Assembly: GCF_001005725.1 (NCBI RefSeq)
Contig: NZ_LBIC01000003.1
Location: 248,001-312,000 of the forward strand
From: Sphingobium chungbukense
GTDB taxonomy: Bacteria > Pseudomonadota > Alphaproteobacteria > Sphingomonadales > Sphingomonadaceae
Reading direction: 5' to 3'
DNA: 64,000 nt
Below, piece by piece: positions 34,574-45,131 of this stretch (position 1 is its first letter; the number at the start of each line of letters is the position of its first letter). The position numbers and the translations under genes are program-made. The notes under the pieces were generated by a model. It saw nothing but the letters and a program-made list of their open reading frames with translations, did no database searches and was not told the DNA's origin.

Positions 34574-37500
34574 CTCACGAGCCTCATTCCCGACCGCCTG
34601 TTGCGCGCTCGGTAACCGTCGGCCTTGGCTTCCATCCGTTCGAAGCGGCCAATGCGGAGACCTGGAATGAGCGCGATCGCATCGACTTGGTCGGCGCCGA
34701 CTAGATAATCGTCCCCCAGGAAAAGCCGTGCAGCCTTGCCGTCCGCGACGGGTGCGCGAAGAAAGACTTCGCTCCGCCCCCCCTTCGCGCGCGCCAGCAA
34801 TTGCGCCAAAGTCTCGGCCGCCGCCGGATCACTGACATCGACCACCAATTCCATACGTGAACTGTTGGCCAGGTGGCGGAACGGCTCAACCCCGCGAATG
34901 GTGACGCGCGGCGTTTCCTCTCCAGGCAGACGGTCCAGCTCGACCATCAGCAGCGCGCAATCCCCTTCGCGGGCCATGTCTTCGATCGCCTTGCACGCCT
35001 CCTCATCGAAGCAACTCGCCTGAAACTGGCCGCTGCTGTCGGAGAAGGTGGCGGCGGCATAACGCGCGCCCCGCTTGGTTTCGCGCCAGCGCACATCCTC
35101 GACCATGGCGGCCATCACGCCATTGGCCCGGCCGCCTTCGGCCACTGGCTCCGCGCAAATCGCGCCATAACTCTTCGCGCCCCGCGCTTCCGCCAGATGC
35201 CGGAAGCGATCCACCGGATGGGCCGAAAAATAGAAGCCGAAAGCATCCTTTTCCTGCGCCATGCGGTCAGCGGTCGACCAGGTCTGGTGCGGGGGAATGC
35301 GCACATCGGCATGGGGTGCCTCAACGTCCCCGAACAAGCCGCCCTGCCCGCTTTCCCGTGCCTCGGCCGCGCTGGCGGCCACGCTCAGAATGGTCTCGGC
35401 GGCGGCGTGGACGCCCGCTCGGTCGGCATGGATGCCGTCGAACGCACCTGCCGCCGCCAGGCTTTCCAACTGGCGCCGGTTCAGGAGGCGCGGTTCGATC
35501 CGGTCGGCAAAATCGTCCAGCGACTTGAAGGAACCGCCCGCGTCGCGCTCCGCGACCAATTGTTCCATCGCCTTTTCGCCCACACCTTTCAGGCCCCCCA
35601 GCGCATAGCGCACCGCAAAGCCAAGGCGTGGATCATCGCCTTCCTGCTCAACCGCCTCGACCGAAAAATCGGCCAGGCTGCGATTGATGTCCGGCGCAAG
35701 GCAACTGAGCCCCATTCGACGCATATCATCGACGAACACCGTCAGCTTGTCGGTCAGGTGAATATCGAACGCCATGGAGGCGGCGTAGAATTCCGCCGGG
35801 AAATGCGCCTTCAGCCAAGCCGTCTGATAGGCGAGCAAGGCATAGGCGGCCGCGTGCGATTTATTGAAACCGTAGCCCGCGAACTTGTCGATCAGGTCGA
35901 ACAGTTCGTTCGCCTTGCCTGCCGCAATATCACTCTTTGCGCAGCCCTCCACGAAACGGGTGCGCTGGGCATCCATTTCCGCCTTGATCTTCTTGCCCAT
36001 CGCGCGGCGTAGAAGATCGGCGTCACCCAGCGAATAACCGGCCAGTATCTGAGCGGCCTGCATCACCTGTTCCTGATAGACGAAGATGCCATAGGTTTCT
36101 TCGAGGATCGGTTTCAGCAGGATATGGGGATATTCAATATCTTCCTGGCCGTTCTTGCGACGGCCAAACATCGGGATATTGTCCATGGGCCCGGGACGAT
36201 AGAGCGACACCAGCGCGATGATGTCCCCGAAATTGGTCGGACGCACGGCGGCCAGCGTCTTGCGCATGCCTTCCGATTCCAACTGGAATACGCCCACCGT
36301 ATCACCGCGCTGGAGCAGTTCGTAGACAGCCGGATCGTCCCAGCCGAGTACGTTCAGATCGATCTCCACCCCCCGCCCGGCGAGCAGTTGCACGGCCTTG
36401 TGCAGGACCGACAAGGTCTTGAGGCCAAGGAAGTCGAACTTCACCAGCCCCGCGCCCTCGACATATTTCATATCGAACTGCGTCACCGGCATGTCGGATC
36501 GGGGGTCGCGATAGAGCGGCACGAGTTGCGACAGGGGCCTGTCGCCGATCACCACGCCCGCAGCATGGGTAGAGCTGTGACGAGGGAAACCTTCCAGCTT
36601 CATCGCATAGTCGATCAGCCGCCTGACCTGATTGTCATTGTCATATTCCGCCCTGAATTCGGCAACGCCATTCAGGGACCGTTCCAGCGTCCAGGGATCG
36701 GTCGGATGGTTGGGCACCAGCTTGGCGAGGCGGTCGACCTGGCCATAGCTCATCTGGAGCACGCGGCCTGTGTCCTTGAGCACCGCGCGAGCCTTGAGCT
36801 TACCGAAGGTGATGATCTGCGCGACATGATCCGCGCCATATTTCTGCTGGACGTAGCGGATGACTTCGCCGCGCCGGGTTTCGCAGAAGTCGATATCGAA
36901 GTCGGGCATGGAAACGCGTTCCGGGTTCAGGAAGCGTTCGAACAGCAACCCCAACTGCAACGGATCAAGATCGGTGATGGTGAGTGCCCAGGCGACGACC
37001 GAACCGGCGCCCGAACCACGGCCCGGCCCCACCGGAATATCATGATCCTTGGCCCATTTGATGAAATCCGCGACGATCAGGAAATAGCCCGGAAACCCCA
37101 TCTGGATGATGATGTCGGTTTCGAACTTCAATCGGTCGAAATATGGCTTGCGCTCTTCCTCGCCGGTGATCCCGACCCTGGCCAGCCGTTCCTCCAGCCC
37201 CTGTGTCGCCTGCTCACGCAGCATCATCGCCTCGCCCTCTATATCGCCGGCGAGGCTGGGAAGGATCGGCTTGCGCTTAGGCGCGGCCACGGCGCAGCGC
37301 TGAGCGACCACCAGCGTGTTGGCGAGCGCTTCGGGCAGATCCTCGAACAGCCGCTTCATTTCCGCCGCCGGTTTCATCCAGGCATCGGGCGAACTGGTGC
37401 GCCGATCGGGCGTTTCCACATAGGCGCTGTCCGCAATGCAGAGCATCACGTCATGCGCCTCATGAAAATGCGGCTCTGCAAAACAGGTGGGATTGGTCGC

Positions 37501-38103
37501 CACCAGCGGCAGGTCGCGCGCATAGGCAAGATCGAGCAGTTCCGGTTCCGCCTTCCCCTCGACCGGATCGAGACGGCGGCAGATTTCTATATAGAGCCGC
37601 CCAGGGAAAAGCTCTTCAAGCCGGTCCGCATAGGCCAGTGCGGCATCGGGCTGGTCCTCGGCGAAAAGGCGCGCCAGGGCTCCCTCGCCCCCTGCCGTCA
37701 ATGCGATCAGGCCGTCCGTGCGGCCCGCCAGCGTTTCCAGGCTGATATGGGGCACTTCCTCGACCGGCCGGTCCAGATGCGCCATGGAAACGAGCGCGCA
37801 GAGATTGTCATAACCCGTCGAATCCTGCGCATAAAGGGCGATCCAGTCATGCACCGGCGCGGCATTGGCAGGACGGCCGGGCCGGGAAATGCCGATCATC
37901 GCGCCGATGACCGGCTGTACCCCCTCCCCTTTGCAGGCATCGGAAAAAGCCATGGAGCCGTAGAGGCCGTTGCGGTCGGTAATCGCCGCAGCGGGAAAGC
38001 CCAGGGCCTTGGCCTGTTTGGCGATCTTCTTGGGGTCGATCGCCCCTTCGAGCATGGTGAAGGAAGAAAAGACGCGAAGGGGGACGAAACCGGCATAAGG
38101 CAT
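34570..38103 (-). CDS. dnaE: DNA polymerase III alpha subunit
   Basis: Replicative polymerase subunit. The 1177-residue length fits DnaE1, not the shorter SOS polymerase DnaE2. It has an N-terminal PHP domain (FVPLRVFSSFTMLEGAIDP, AAITDRNGLYG), the polymerase core with GPGRGSGAGSVVAWAL and the catalytic aspartates in MPDFDIDFCETRRGEVI. The RHSSTHAAGVVI and GYGFNKSHAAAYALLAYQTAWLKAHFP segments follow, then an OB fold near the C-terminus. The stop lies inside a dispersed repeat. It is divergent from the diguanylate cyclase gene. Confidence 0.96.
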   Translation of the reverse strand: MPYAGFVPLRVFSSFTMLEGAIDPKKIAKQAKALGFPAAAITDRNGLYGSMAFSDACKGEGVQPVIGAMIGISRPGRPANAAPVHDWIALYAQDSTGYDNLCALVSMAHLDRPVEEVPHISLETLAGRTDGLIALTAGGEGALARLFAEDQPDAALAYADRLEELFPGRLYIEICRRLDPVEGKAEPELLDLAYARDLPLVATNPTCFAEPHFHEAHDVMLCIADSAYVETPDRRTSSPDAWMKPAAEMKRLFEDLPEALANTLVVAQRCAVAAPKRKPILPSLAGDIEGEAMMLREQATQGLEERLARVGITGEEERKPYFDRLKFETDIIIQMGFPGYFLIVADFIKWAKDHDIPVGPGRGSGAGSVVAWALTITDLDPLQLGLLFERFLNPERVSMPDFDIDFCETRRGEVIRYVQQKYGADHVAQIITFGKLKARAVLKDTGRVLQMSYGQVDRLAKLVPNHPTDPWTLERSLNGVAEFRAEYDNDNQVRRLIDYAMKLEGFPRHSSTHAAGVVIGDRPLSQLVPLYRDPRSDMPVTQFDMKYVEGAGLVKFDFLGLKTLSVLHKAVQLLAGRGVEIDLNVLGWDDPAVYELLQRGDTVGVFQLESEGMRKTLAAVRPTNFGDIIALVSLYRPGPMDNIPMFGRRKNGQEDIEYPHILLKPILEETYGIFVYQEQVMQAAQILAGYSLGDADLLRRAMGKKIKAEMDAQRTRFVEGCAKSDIAAGKANELFDLIDKFAGYGFNKSHAAAYALLAYQTAWLKAHFPAEFYAASMAFDIHLTDKLTVFVDDMRRMGLSCLAPDINRSLADFSVEAVEQEGDDPRLGFAVRYALGGLKGVGEKAMEQLVAERDAGGSFKSLDDFADRIEPRLLNRRQLESLAAAGAFDGIHADRAGVHAAAETILSVAASAAEARESGQGGLFGDVEAPHADVRIPPHQTWSTADRMAQEKDAFGFYFSAHPVDRFRHLAEARGAKSYGAICAEPVAEGGRANGVMAAMVEDVRWRETKRGARYAAATFSDSSGQFQASCFDEEACKAIEDMAREGDCALLMVELDRLPGEETPRVTIRGVEPFRHLANSSRMELVVDVSDPAAAETLAQLLARAKGGRSEVFLRAPVADGKAARLFLGDDYLVGADQVDAIALIPGLRIGRFERMEAKADGYRARNRRSGMRLVS

Positions 38104-38195
38104 TTTGCCAATCTAGGCGTTCCCCCCGATTCGACGCCAGCCCCTCACCTTAAGAAAGTCGTGGGTAACATGAAGGCTTTCCGAAAAAGAAACTC

Positions 38196-40061
38196 GTGAA
38201 CCGGTCGATAGTTAACTCATCCCCAATTTTTGAGCGTTACGACCGGCTCATGCGTTTATCCACCATCACCAACTACGCCTATGGTGCCACCGTATTCCTG
38301 ACGCTGGCGTCGGGCACCGTCATGCTGATGGCATCCAGCGCCGAACAGACCGAGCGCGCCGCCGTCGAGCAACGCTCGGCCTTCGACCAGATGACAGCGA
38401 CCCTGGAGGAGGATGTCTATCGCCAGACGGAGCAGGCACGCAGTTTCGTGATCACGGGCGATCCCACCCATGTCATCGCCTATCGTCGGGAAAAGGCCGA
38501 ATTGCATTCGGTCGAACAGAGGGTTGCCCATCTTCAGGACGCAGGCGCCAATATCAGCGAACTGGGGGCTCTGAAACAGGCGCTGCGCTGGGCGGACGCC
38601 CTTGTCGACGAGCAGGAAGCCGCCATCCAGGCTGCGCAAAAGGGCGATGGAGAAACTGGGCGCAAAATCCTGTTCGGCGATGAATATGGCCGCGAACTGG
38701 ATCGGGTTGCCGCTCAGGTCGGCAAATTCCAATATATGCTGGATCAGCGGACCGAAGCCTCCGTCCGGCGGGCGACCGATACCGCCCGGCAGTGGCGCTT
38801 CATGTCCGAACTCATGTTGGGTGCGACTGCCCTGCTTTTCCTGTGCGTGCTGTACTTCATCCTGAAACAGCGCATCCTGCGGCCGGTGGTGCGACTGAGT
38901 GACGTGGTGACGCGGCTGGCGGCACAGGATTTCGCCGCCGTCCCGCCCGAACTTCCGCAAGTGGACGAAATCGGGGACATGGCGCAGGCCGTGCGCATCT
39001 TCCGCGAAAACGGGCTGGAACGGCAACGATTGGAACAGGAGCGTGACGCCGATCGCGTCACCCGGGATCAACTGTCGCGCATGACGCAGCGTTTGCAGGG
39101 TTGCGACAGTATAGGCGATCTGGTCGACATCGTCGGCCGCTTCGCGCCGGAAATCGCACCCGGCTTCGCAGGCCGGCTCTATATTCAGGACATGCGGCGC
39201 AATGCCATGGTCCAGGCCTGTCAGTGGCTTGAACCCCGCCAGTCACAAGCGCCGGAATTTGCGCCTTCCGCCTGCTGGGCGCTGCGCCGTGGCCAGACCC
39301 ACAAACCGACGGGCGAACTGATCGATATTCCGTGCGAACATCTGGGTGGCCAGAGCGCCATCGCGACCATATGCATCCCGTTGACGGCGCAGGGAGAAAG
39401 CATCGGCCTGCTCTATTTCGAGCAGCCCGACAATGTGCCCGCCGACCAGCTAAACCGCGCGGAAAAATATCTGGAGATGCTGGCGGAGAATATCGGGCTC
39501 GCGCTAGCCAATCTACGTTTGCGGGACGCGTTGCGACAGATGGCGATGGCCGATCCTTTGACCGGCCTTGCCAATCGGCGCCGCTTCGATGCGGTGTTCA
39601 AGGAACAGATCGCCCTGGCCGAAAGCAAGGATGCGCCCATGGCGTGCCTGATGATCGATATCGACCATTTCAAGCGGTTCAACGACAATCATGGTCATGA
39701 TGCGGGCGATGCGGTGCTGCGCGCGGTTGGCGACGTACTCCATGAGGCTCTTCGCGAAAAGGACTGCGCTTTTCGTCTGGGAGGAGAAGAATTCGTGCTG
39801 CTGATGCCCGGGTTTAACCTGGATCAAGCATTGGACCGTGCGCGCATGGTCCAACAGAAGATACAGGATTTGCGCGTCGAGCATCGCGGCGATGAACTGG
39901 GACCGGTCACGGCATCGTTCGGCCTTGCGGCTTTTCCCGATCATGGCCGGGCGGAAACGCTGCTGCGGACCGCCGATGCGGCGCTGCTGCGCGCGAAGAG
40001 TCAGGGCCGCGACCGGATCGTGATCGCAACGGTGCGGGACGCCGCCTCACAGGTGGCCTGA
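38196..40061 (+). CDS. Membrane diguanylate cyclase with CHASE3-like, HAMP and GAF domains
   Basis: Predicted c-di-GMP synthase. The 621-residue protein has two membrane segments (about 30-47 and 200-225) flanking an extracytoplasmic helical sensor of CHASE3 type. A HAMP linker ([19 protein letters not shown]), a GAF domain (about 300-440) and a GGDEF domain follow ([15 protein letters not shown]; active site GGEEF near 530). An RxxD inhibitory site (REKD) sits five residues before GGEEF, so product inhibition is expected. There is no EAL domain. The start is GTG at 38196. The 3' end overlaps lolD by 15 bases tail to tail. Confidence 0.9.
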   Translation: MNRSIVNSSPIFERYDRLMRLSTITNYAYGATVFLTLASGTVMLMASSAEQTERAAVEQRSAFDQMTATLEEDVYRQTEQARSFVITGDPTHVIAYRREKAELHSVEQRVAHLQDAGANISELGALKQALRWADALVDEQEAAIQAAQKGDGETGRKILFGDEYGRELDRVAAQVGKFQYMLDQRTEASVRRATDTARQWRFMSELMLGATALLFLCVLYFILKQRILRPVVRLSDVVTRLAAQDFAAVPPELPQVDEIGDMAQAVRIFRENGLERQRLEQERDADRVTRDQLSRMTQRLQGCDSIGDLVDIVGRFAPEIAPGFAGRLYIQDMRRNAMVQACQWLEPRQSQAPEFAPSACWALRRGQTHKPTGELIDIPCEHLGGQSAIATICIPLTAQGESIGLLYFEQPDNVPADQLNRAEKYLEMLAENIGLALANLRLRDALRQMAMADPLTGLANRRRFDAVFKEQIALAESKDAPMACLMIDIDHFKRFNDNHGHDAGDAVLRAVGDVLHEALREKDCAFRLGGEEFVLLMPGFNLDQALDRARMVQQKIQDLRVEHRGDELGPVTASFGLAAFPDHGRAETLLRTADAALLRAKSQGRDRIVIATVRDAASQVA

Positions 40062-40736
40062 ACCATCCTCCAGCACGCCTTCGTGCAGGCGAACCACCCG
40101 GTCCATCTTCTCGGCCAGCCTCTCATTGTGGGTCGCGACCAGTGCGGCCGAACCTTCCTCCCGGACCAGGCGCAGGAATTCGGCCAGCACGATGTCGGCG
40201 GTCCGTTCATCCAGATTGCCGGTCGGCTCGTCGGCCAGCACCAGCGCGGGCCGGTTGGCGAGCGCGCGGGCCACGGCGACGCGCTGTTGCTCGCCGCCCG
40301 AAAGCTGGCTCGGCCGATGCTCCAGCCTATGGCCGAGCCCCAGCGATCCCAGCAGGGATTCGGCACGGGCCCGCGCCGTGCCCATGTCCACGTCGCGGAT
40401 GACCTGCGGCAGGACGACATTCTCGATCGCGTTGAAATCGGGCAGCAGATGATGGAACTGATAGACAAAGCCCAGCGCATCCCGCCGCAACCGGGTGCGC
40501 CCGTCATTGTCGAGTTGCGCCGCCTCTTCGCCGCCAATGCGGATCGACCCGTCGAAGCCGCCTTCCAGCAGACCCACCGCCTGAAGCAGGGTCGATTTGC
40601 CCGACCCCGACGGCCCCAGCAGCGCGACGATCTCGCCTGTCCGGACCGACAGGTCCACGCCGCGCAGCACCTCTATGGTGACGCCCCCCTGGGTGAAGCT
40701 GCGCTGGAGACCGCTGACCTTCAATATGTCATTCAT
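40047..40736 (-). CDS. lolD: Lipoprotein-releasing ABC transporter ATPase
   Basis: ATPase of the LolCDE complex that extracts lipoproteins from the inner membrane. The 229-residue protein has Walker [10 protein letters not shown] (near residue 41), Q-loop [17 protein letters not shown], signature LSGGEQQRV, Walker [14 protein letters not shown], and the H-loop in ATHNERLA. The start at 40736 ([14 protein letters not shown]) overlaps the permease end by eight bases; the longer open frame is permease antiframe. Confidence 0.94.
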   Translation of the reverse strand: MNDILKVSGLQRSFTQGGVTIEVLRGVDLSVRTGEIVALLGPSGSGKSTLLQAVGLLEGGFDGSIRIGGEEAAQLDNDGRTRLRRDALGFVYQFHHLLPDFNAIENVVLPQVIRDVDMGTARARAESLLGSLGLGHRLEHRPSQLSGGEQQRVAVARALANRPALVLADEPTGNLDERTADIVLAEFLRLVREEGSAALVATHNERLAEKMDRVVRLHEGVLEDGSGHL

Positions 40737-41979
40737 AGCGCAGCACCTGCACGGGATCGGTATTGGCGGCCTTGAACGCCGGATAGAGCGTCGCAAGGAA
40801 ACTGAAGATCAGCGCCATCAGGCAGATGATGGTGATCTCCACGGGATCGGGCTTGGCCGGCAGTTCGGTCAGGAACCGGATCGAGGGGTCCCAGAGATTC
40901 TGCCCGGTGAGGAACTGGATCGCATTCACCACGCTCTGCCGGAAGAAGAGGAAGGTGAAGCCCAGCACCATGCCCGCCGCCATGCCCAACGTGCCGATGG
41001 TGACGCCAACGGTCATGAAGATCTTCACCAACCCGATCCGGCTGGCACCCATGGTCCGCAATATGGCTATGTCCCGCGTCTTGGCGCGCACCAGCATGAT
41101 CAGCGAGGAGAGGATGTTGAACACCGCGACCAGCACGATGATCGACAGGACGACGAACATCGCCACGCGCTCGACCGCCAGCGCCTCGAACAGCGATGCG
41201 TTCATCTGACGCCAGTCCGTGATGACGGCGCGGCCCGCGACCTTGCCCGCCAACGGCTCCAGGATCGCGCCGACCTGATCGGCATTGACCGTCTGGACTT
41301 CGATCATGCCGACCACATCGCCCAGCAGCAACAATGTCTGCGCATCCTCCATCGGCATGACGACGAAGGCCTTGTCATAATCATAGATGCCGACTTCGAA
41401 GATGGCGGCGACCTGGTAGGACACCTGGCGCGGCACGGTGCCGAAGGGGGTGGAACGCCCCGCCGGATTGATGATCGTGATATTGTCGCCGAGTTGGACG
41501 CCCATATTCTCGGCCAGCCGGGATCCGATCGCCACCTTGCCGCCATGGGGGGTCAGCGCATCGAAATTGCCCGCGACAACCTTCGCCTTCAAGGTCGCAT
41601 TGTTGCGAATGTCATTGACGGTCATGCCGCGGACCAGCACGGCCTCCACCCGTCCCTGGAAGCTGCCCAGCAAGGGCTGGTCGATCAGCGGCGTCGCACT
41701 GACGACGCCCGGCGTCGCCTTCGCTTCCTTCAGCACCGCCTTCCAATCGGGCAGGCGCCCGCCATAGCCCTGCACCACCGCATGGCCGTTGAGGCCGACG
41801 ATCTTGTCGAACAGTTCGGCCCGGAAGCCGTTCATGACGCTCATCACGATGATGAGCGCGGCCACGCCCAGCATCACCGCAACCAGGCTGATCCCGGCAA
41901 CGAGGAAGATGAACCCCTCTCCTTTGCCGGGCAGCAGATAACGCTTGGCGATCATCCGTTCGTATCGGGATAGAATCAT
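40729..41979 (-). CDS. lolC: Lipoprotein-releasing ABC transporter permease (LolC/LolE type)
   Basis: Inner-membrane permease of the Lol system. The 416-residue protein has [17 protein letters not shown] at the start, a first membrane segment (about 25-50) with the [15 protein letters not shown] motif, and a large periplasmic MacB-like domain (about 50-270). Three C-terminal membrane segments and the FtsX-like motif [14 protein letters not shown] near residue 320 follow. Single-permease Lol systems are usual in alphaproteobacteria. ATG 41979 fits the family; the open frame to 42138 is spurious. Confidence 0.93.
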   Translation of the reverse strand: MILSRYERMIAKRYLLPGKGEGFIFLVAGISLVAVMLGVAALIIVMSVMNGFRAELFDKIVGLNGHAVVQGYGGRLPDWKAVLKEAKATPGVVSATPLIDQPLLGSFQGRVEAVLVRGMTVNDIRNNATLKAKVVAGNFDALTPHGGKVAIGSRLAENMGVQLGDNITIINPAGRSTPFGTVPRQVSYQVAAIFEVGIYDYDKAFVVMPMEDAQTLLLLGDVVGMIEVQTVNADQVGAILEPLAGKVAGRAVITDWRQMNASLFEALAVERVAMFVVLSIIVLVAVFNILSSLIMLVRAKTRDIAILRTMGASRIGLVKIFMTVGVTIGTLGMAAGMVLGFTFLFFRQSVVNAIQFLTGQNLWDPSIRFLTELPAKPDPVEITIICLMALIFSFLATLYPAFKAANTDPVQVLRYE

Positions 41980-42121
41980 GATGGCGCGGAATGGCCTCTT
42001 GATAAGGATATGGCTTGCCCGTCTAGCACGGTATCGATCAACGGCAAGCATTGCCCGATTGTTGCATCGACGCCACAGCATGATCGGGAAAATCACAGGG
42101 AGCATAAATAGCCCGTGACAG

Positions 42122-42298
42122 CGGCCTGCGCAGTCCATAGCACAGGCTTCGAAGCACAGGTAAATGGCCGTGGTTCAGGGATACTGCATCCCGCTTCGAG
42201 CTTAGGGGGCTAAGAAGCGGTCGAGGCAGGCCAAGGGGGAGACGAGCAATCGTCCATTAGTACCCGGGTCGTGGCAGCACGGCCCGGGTACTTTTCTT
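42122..42298 (+). ncRNA. Candidate structured small RNA between lolC and hsp20
   Basis: This gene-free segment has consecutive helices on the plus strand. GGCCTGC (42123-42129) pairs with GCAGGCC (42226-42232) as a closing stem. Within it lie GGGAT/ATCCC (42178-42192, sharing two bases with the next helix) and CCGCTT..CTTAG/CTAAGAAGCGG (42191-42220). Then come a GACGA-GCAA-TCGTC hairpin with a GNRA loop (42241-42254) and a strong terminator. No coding frame uses it, and the flanking genes cannot account for a plus-strand terminator here. No family is recognised (not tmRNA, SRP or RNase P); a weak -10-like CATAAAT lies near 42103. Confidence 0.4.
42260..42298 (+). terminator. Strong rho-independent terminator of the candidate small RNA
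   Basis: GTACCCGGG (42260-42268) pairs with CCCGGGTAC (42283-42291). An inner CGTG-GCAG-CACG extends the stem to about 14 bp with one wobble. TTTTCTT follows directly. It points rightward, yet the nearest upstream gene (lolC) runs leftward. Confidence 0.85.
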
Positions 42299-42413
42299 CG
42301 TTCTGCCCGCCGTCGATCGATGCTGCCCTCGAAATGAAGGATCGGCTGTCCGGTTGTGACGTCATGCAACGACGGCTTCCGTATCGGGCGAGCATATCGC
42401 TTTGCCTGTCCCA

Positions 42414-42441
42414 CTTGAAACACCCTGACGTCGAACCATAT
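42414..42441 (+). promoter_or_regulatory. Sigma-32 (RpoH) heat-shock promoter of hsp20
   Basis: CTTGAA at 42414-42419 is a perfect RpoH -35. CCATAT at 42436-42441 fits the RpoH -10 core at the right distance (16 bases between). The expected start of transcription near 42448 coincides with the first hairpin of the thermometer. Confidence 0.75.
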
Positions 42442-42447
42442 CCGCAT

Positions 42448-42539
42448 TGTCCGGCCGCCGCTTGGGGTCGGACAGCGTTTCGCCGGATGCCAGATCGGGT
42501 CCGGCAGGATCATTTTGCTCTTAGGAGATTATGACAATG
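42448..42539 (+). promoter_or_regulatory. ROSE-like RNA thermometer in the hsp20 5' leader
   Basis: Three hairpins occupy the leader. TGTCCG/CGGACA is at 42448-42474 and GCCGGA/TCCGGC at 42482-42505. In the third, TCAT (42510-42513) pairs with ATGA at the start codon (42531-42534), and CTC (42518-42520) with the GAG of the Shine-Dalgarno (42525-42527), leaving a UUUG/AUU internal loop. The TTGCT just before AGGAG is the hallmark of ROSE elements, which control alphaproteobacterial small heat-shock genes by melting on warming. Confidence 0.7.
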
Positions 42540-43004
42540 CGTGGTTTTGACCTGACCCCCTATCGTCGTTCCACCGTCGGCTTCGACCGCCTGTTCGACC
42601 TGATCGAAAATAACGCGCGGTTGCAGCAGGCTGACAATTACCCCCCCTTCAATATCGAGCGGCTCTCCGATGATCGCTATCGTGTGACGCTGGCCGTTGC
42701 CGGGTTCCGCACCGACGAGATCGACATCACCGCCCAGCAGAACCTGCTCCAGGTGACGGGCCGGAAGGAAGAATCGCAGGGCGGCGACCGCGCCAGATTC
42801 CTTCATGTCGGCATCGCCAATCGCAGCTTCGAGCGCCGTTTCGAACTGGCCGATTTCGTCCGGGTGGAAAAGGCCGATCTGGCCGACGGCCTGCTGATCA
42901 TCGAGCTGGTCCGCGAAATACCCGAAGCCATGAAGCCCAAGAAGATCGCCATTAATGGCGGTCAACTGGTCGACATCAACGGCAAGGATCGCGACGCCGC
43001 CTGA
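42531..43004 (+). CDS. Small heat-shock protein (Hsp20/IbpA family)
   Basis: ATP-independent holdase chaperone. The 157-residue protein has the class A N-terminus (FDLTPYRRSTVGFDRLFDLIE), an alpha-crystallin domain (about 38-130, NIERLSDDRYRVTLAVAGF ... GLLIIELVREIPE) and a short tail. Two starts are possible: ATG 42531, three bases after AGGAG, or ATG 42537 at normal spacing. The predicted leader hairpin masks the first ATG and the SD. The gene follows an RpoH promoter. Confidence 0.93.
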   Translation: MTMRGFDLTPYRRSTVGFDRLFDLIENNARLQQADNYPPFNIERLSDDRYRVTLAVAGFRTDEIDITAQQNLLQVTGRKEESQGGDRARFLHVGIANRSFERRFELADFVRVEKADLADGLLIIELVREIPEAMKPKKIAINGGQLVDINGKDRDAA

Positions 43005-43025
43005 TTCGCAGCTATGTGACAGGGT

Positions 43026-43051
43026 GGGCGCGGCGTTCGAACGCCGCGCCC
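43026..43051. terminator. Perfect palindrome between convergent hsp20 and kup
   Basis: GGGCGCGGCGTT and AACGCCGCGCCC form a 12-bp stem with a two-base centre. No T-run follows, but the position between two converging genes suggests shared transcription termination. Confidence 0.6.
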
Positions 43052-43064
43052 TCATTCATCGAGA

Positions 43065-44990
43065 TCAAATCTCGACCTGGCTGCCCAGTTCGACCACGCG
43101 GTTGGTCGGCAGGCGGAAGAATTCCATCGCACTTTCCGCATTGCGCAGCATCCAGGCGAAAATCTTCTCCCGCCAGAGCGGCATGCCCGGCTTGGCGGAG
43201 GGCAGCAATGTCTGGCGCGCCAGGAAGAAGCTGGTGTCCATCATCCGAAACGCCTGACCGCAGCCGGTGACATTCTTGAGCGCGGCGGGCACGTCAGGTT
43301 CCTGCATGAAGCCATATTGCAGGACGAGGCGGTAGAAGCCCCGACCCAGATCCTCCAGCCGGCACCGGCCGTCATCCTCGACCACGGGCACGTCCTTGAT
43401 CTTGACGGTGAGCAGGATCACTCGTTCGTGCAGCACCTTGTTGTGCTTGAGATTATGCAGCAGCGCATGGGGCACGCCGTCGGGCGTCGAGGTCATGAAT
43501 ACCGCCGTTCCCGGCACCCTTACCGCGCTGTTGGCGGCGGATGCCACGAACACCGGGATCGGCATGGCGGCTTCGCGCAGGCGATCCTGCACCAGCCTGC
43601 GTCCGCGCGACCAGGTCGTCAGCAGCGTGAAGATGACAAAGCCGATCAACAGCGGGAACCAGCCGCCGGCAGGCACCTTCGTCAGGTTGGCCGCCAGATA
43701 GGCGCCGTCGACCAGGAACAGCACCGTCAAAAGCGGAGCCGAATAATACCAGGGCCACTTCCACAGGCGGTAGAGCAGCACGGTCAGCAGCACATTGTCG
43801 ATGAACATGGCGCCCGTGACGGCGATGCCGTAGGCCGCGGTCAGGTTCGATGAGGTCTGGAACACCAGCACCAACAGGATGACCATCACCATCAACCCCC
43901 AGTTGATGAGGGGGATGTAGATCTGACCCGCGGTCGACGCGCTGGTATGGGCGATGCGCAGACGCGGCATGAAACCGAGCTGGATCGCCTGCTGCGTCAC
44001 GGAAAAGGCGCCCGAAATCACTGCCTGGCTGGCTATGATCGCCGCCAGTGTGGCAAGGCCGACCAGCGGCAATTGTCCCCATTGCGGCGCCAGATAGTAA
44101 AAGGGGCTGTGCAGCGCCGCCGCCCCCTCCCGGAACAGAAGCGCGCCCTGCCCCATATAGTTCATCATCAGCGCAGGCAGCACGAAGGCCAGCCAGGACA
44201 CCCGGATCGGGCTGCGGCCGAAATGGCCCATATCGGCATAAAGCGCCTCCGCCCCCGTCACCGCCAGCACCACCGCGCCCAGCGCCAGGAAGGCGGGCAG
44301 CGGATCGGTGACGAAGAACATGAAGGCCCAATAGGGATTGAAGGCGTGCAGGATGCCCGGCGTCTTGACGATGCTGATGATGCCCAGCACCGCGATGGTC
44401 AGGAAATAGAAGAGCATGATCGGGCCGAAGAGCGAGGCGACGCGATTCGTCCCCAGTCCCTGAATCCAGAACAACCCCAGCAGGATCATGATCGCTGCCG
44501 GCAGGATCAGCGGCGCGAGGTTGCTGTTGTAGACGGCCAGGCCCTCGACCGCCGAAAGCACCGAGACCGCCGGGGTGATCATCGAGTCGCCGTAGAAGAG
44601 CGAGGTCGCGAACACCCCCAGCAGCACGATCCCGCGCGACCAGCGCTGGGTCTTCGTCTGGCCGTTGATCAGCGCCAGCAGGGCCAGGCTGCCGCCCTCC
44701 CCCTTATTGTCGGCGCGCATGATGACGGTGACATATTTCAGCGTCACCACCAGCATCATCGACCAGAACATCAGGCTGATGACGCCCAATATGTGATCGG
44801 GATCGAGATCGAGATGATGATGCCCGGCAAAGGTTTCCCGGAAGGCGTAAAGCGGGCTGGTGCCGATGTCGCCGAACACGATGCCGATGGCACCCACCAC
44901 CAGCTTCAGCGTCGCCTTCTGCCCGGCATGGCCATGACCCTGGGCGTCGTCCTCCGCATGCACGGCGCCGGTGTTGGTCGCGTCAGCCAT
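43065..44990 (-). CDS. kup: KUP-family potassium uptake protein
   Basis: Inner-membrane potassium:proton symporter. The 641-residue protein has about 12 membrane segments over the first 450 residues and a cytoplasmic C-terminus. Diagnostic segments are [23 protein letters not shown] near residue 30, [40 protein letters not shown] and [14 protein letters not shown] His/Asp-rich cytosolic N-terminus (residues 1-25) precedes these. It lies 141 bases downstream of the cytochrome c maturation genes. Confidence 0.95.
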   Translation of the reverse strand: MADATNTGAVHAEDDAQGHGHAGQKATLKLVVGAIGIVFGDIGTSPLYAFRETFAGHHHLDLDPDHILGVISLMFWSMMLVVTLKYVTVIMRADNKGEGGSLALLALINGQTKTQRWSRGIVLLGVFATSLFYGDSMITPAVSVLSAVEGLAVYNSNLAPLILPAAIMILLGLFWIQGLGTNRVASLFGPIMLFYFLTIAVLGIISIVKTPGILHAFNPYWAFMFFVTDPLPAFLALGAVVLAVTGAEALYADMGHFGRSPIRVSWLAFVLPALMMNYMGQGALLFREGAAALHSPFYYLAPQWGQLPLVGLATLAAIIASQAVISGAFSVTQQAIQLGFMPRLRIAHTSASTAGQIYIPLINWGLMVMVILLVLVFQTSSNLTAAYGIAVTGAMFIDNVLLTVLLYRLWKWPWYYSAPLLTVLFLVDGAYLAANLTKVPAGGWFPLLIGFVIFTLLTTWSRGRRLVQDRLREAAMPIPVFVASAANSAVRVPGTAVFMTSTPDGVPHALLHNLKHNKVLHERVILLTVKIKDVPVVEDDGRCRLEDLGRGFYRLVLQYGFMQEPDVPAALKNVTGCGQAFRMMDTSFFLARQTLLPSAKPGMPLWREKIFAWMLRNAESAMEFFRLPTNRVVELGSQVEI

Positions 44991-45131
44991 GAAGAAAATG
45001 CCGAATTGTCATGATCTTTGGACACCTGAACGGGGAAGCGGCCCGTCTTGTCATTCCATAAGCCCCCGCAAACCGCCGCGCCCTATCATGGCTCCATGGT
45101 CTAGGCAATGCGTCGGTGGGCCTGATCGGCG

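Noticed and set aside
42202..42513. Open frame of about 100 codons on the minus strand between lolC and hsp20
   Set aside because: It runs antisense through the terminator, RpoH promoter and leader hairpins and has no SD or recognisable sequence.
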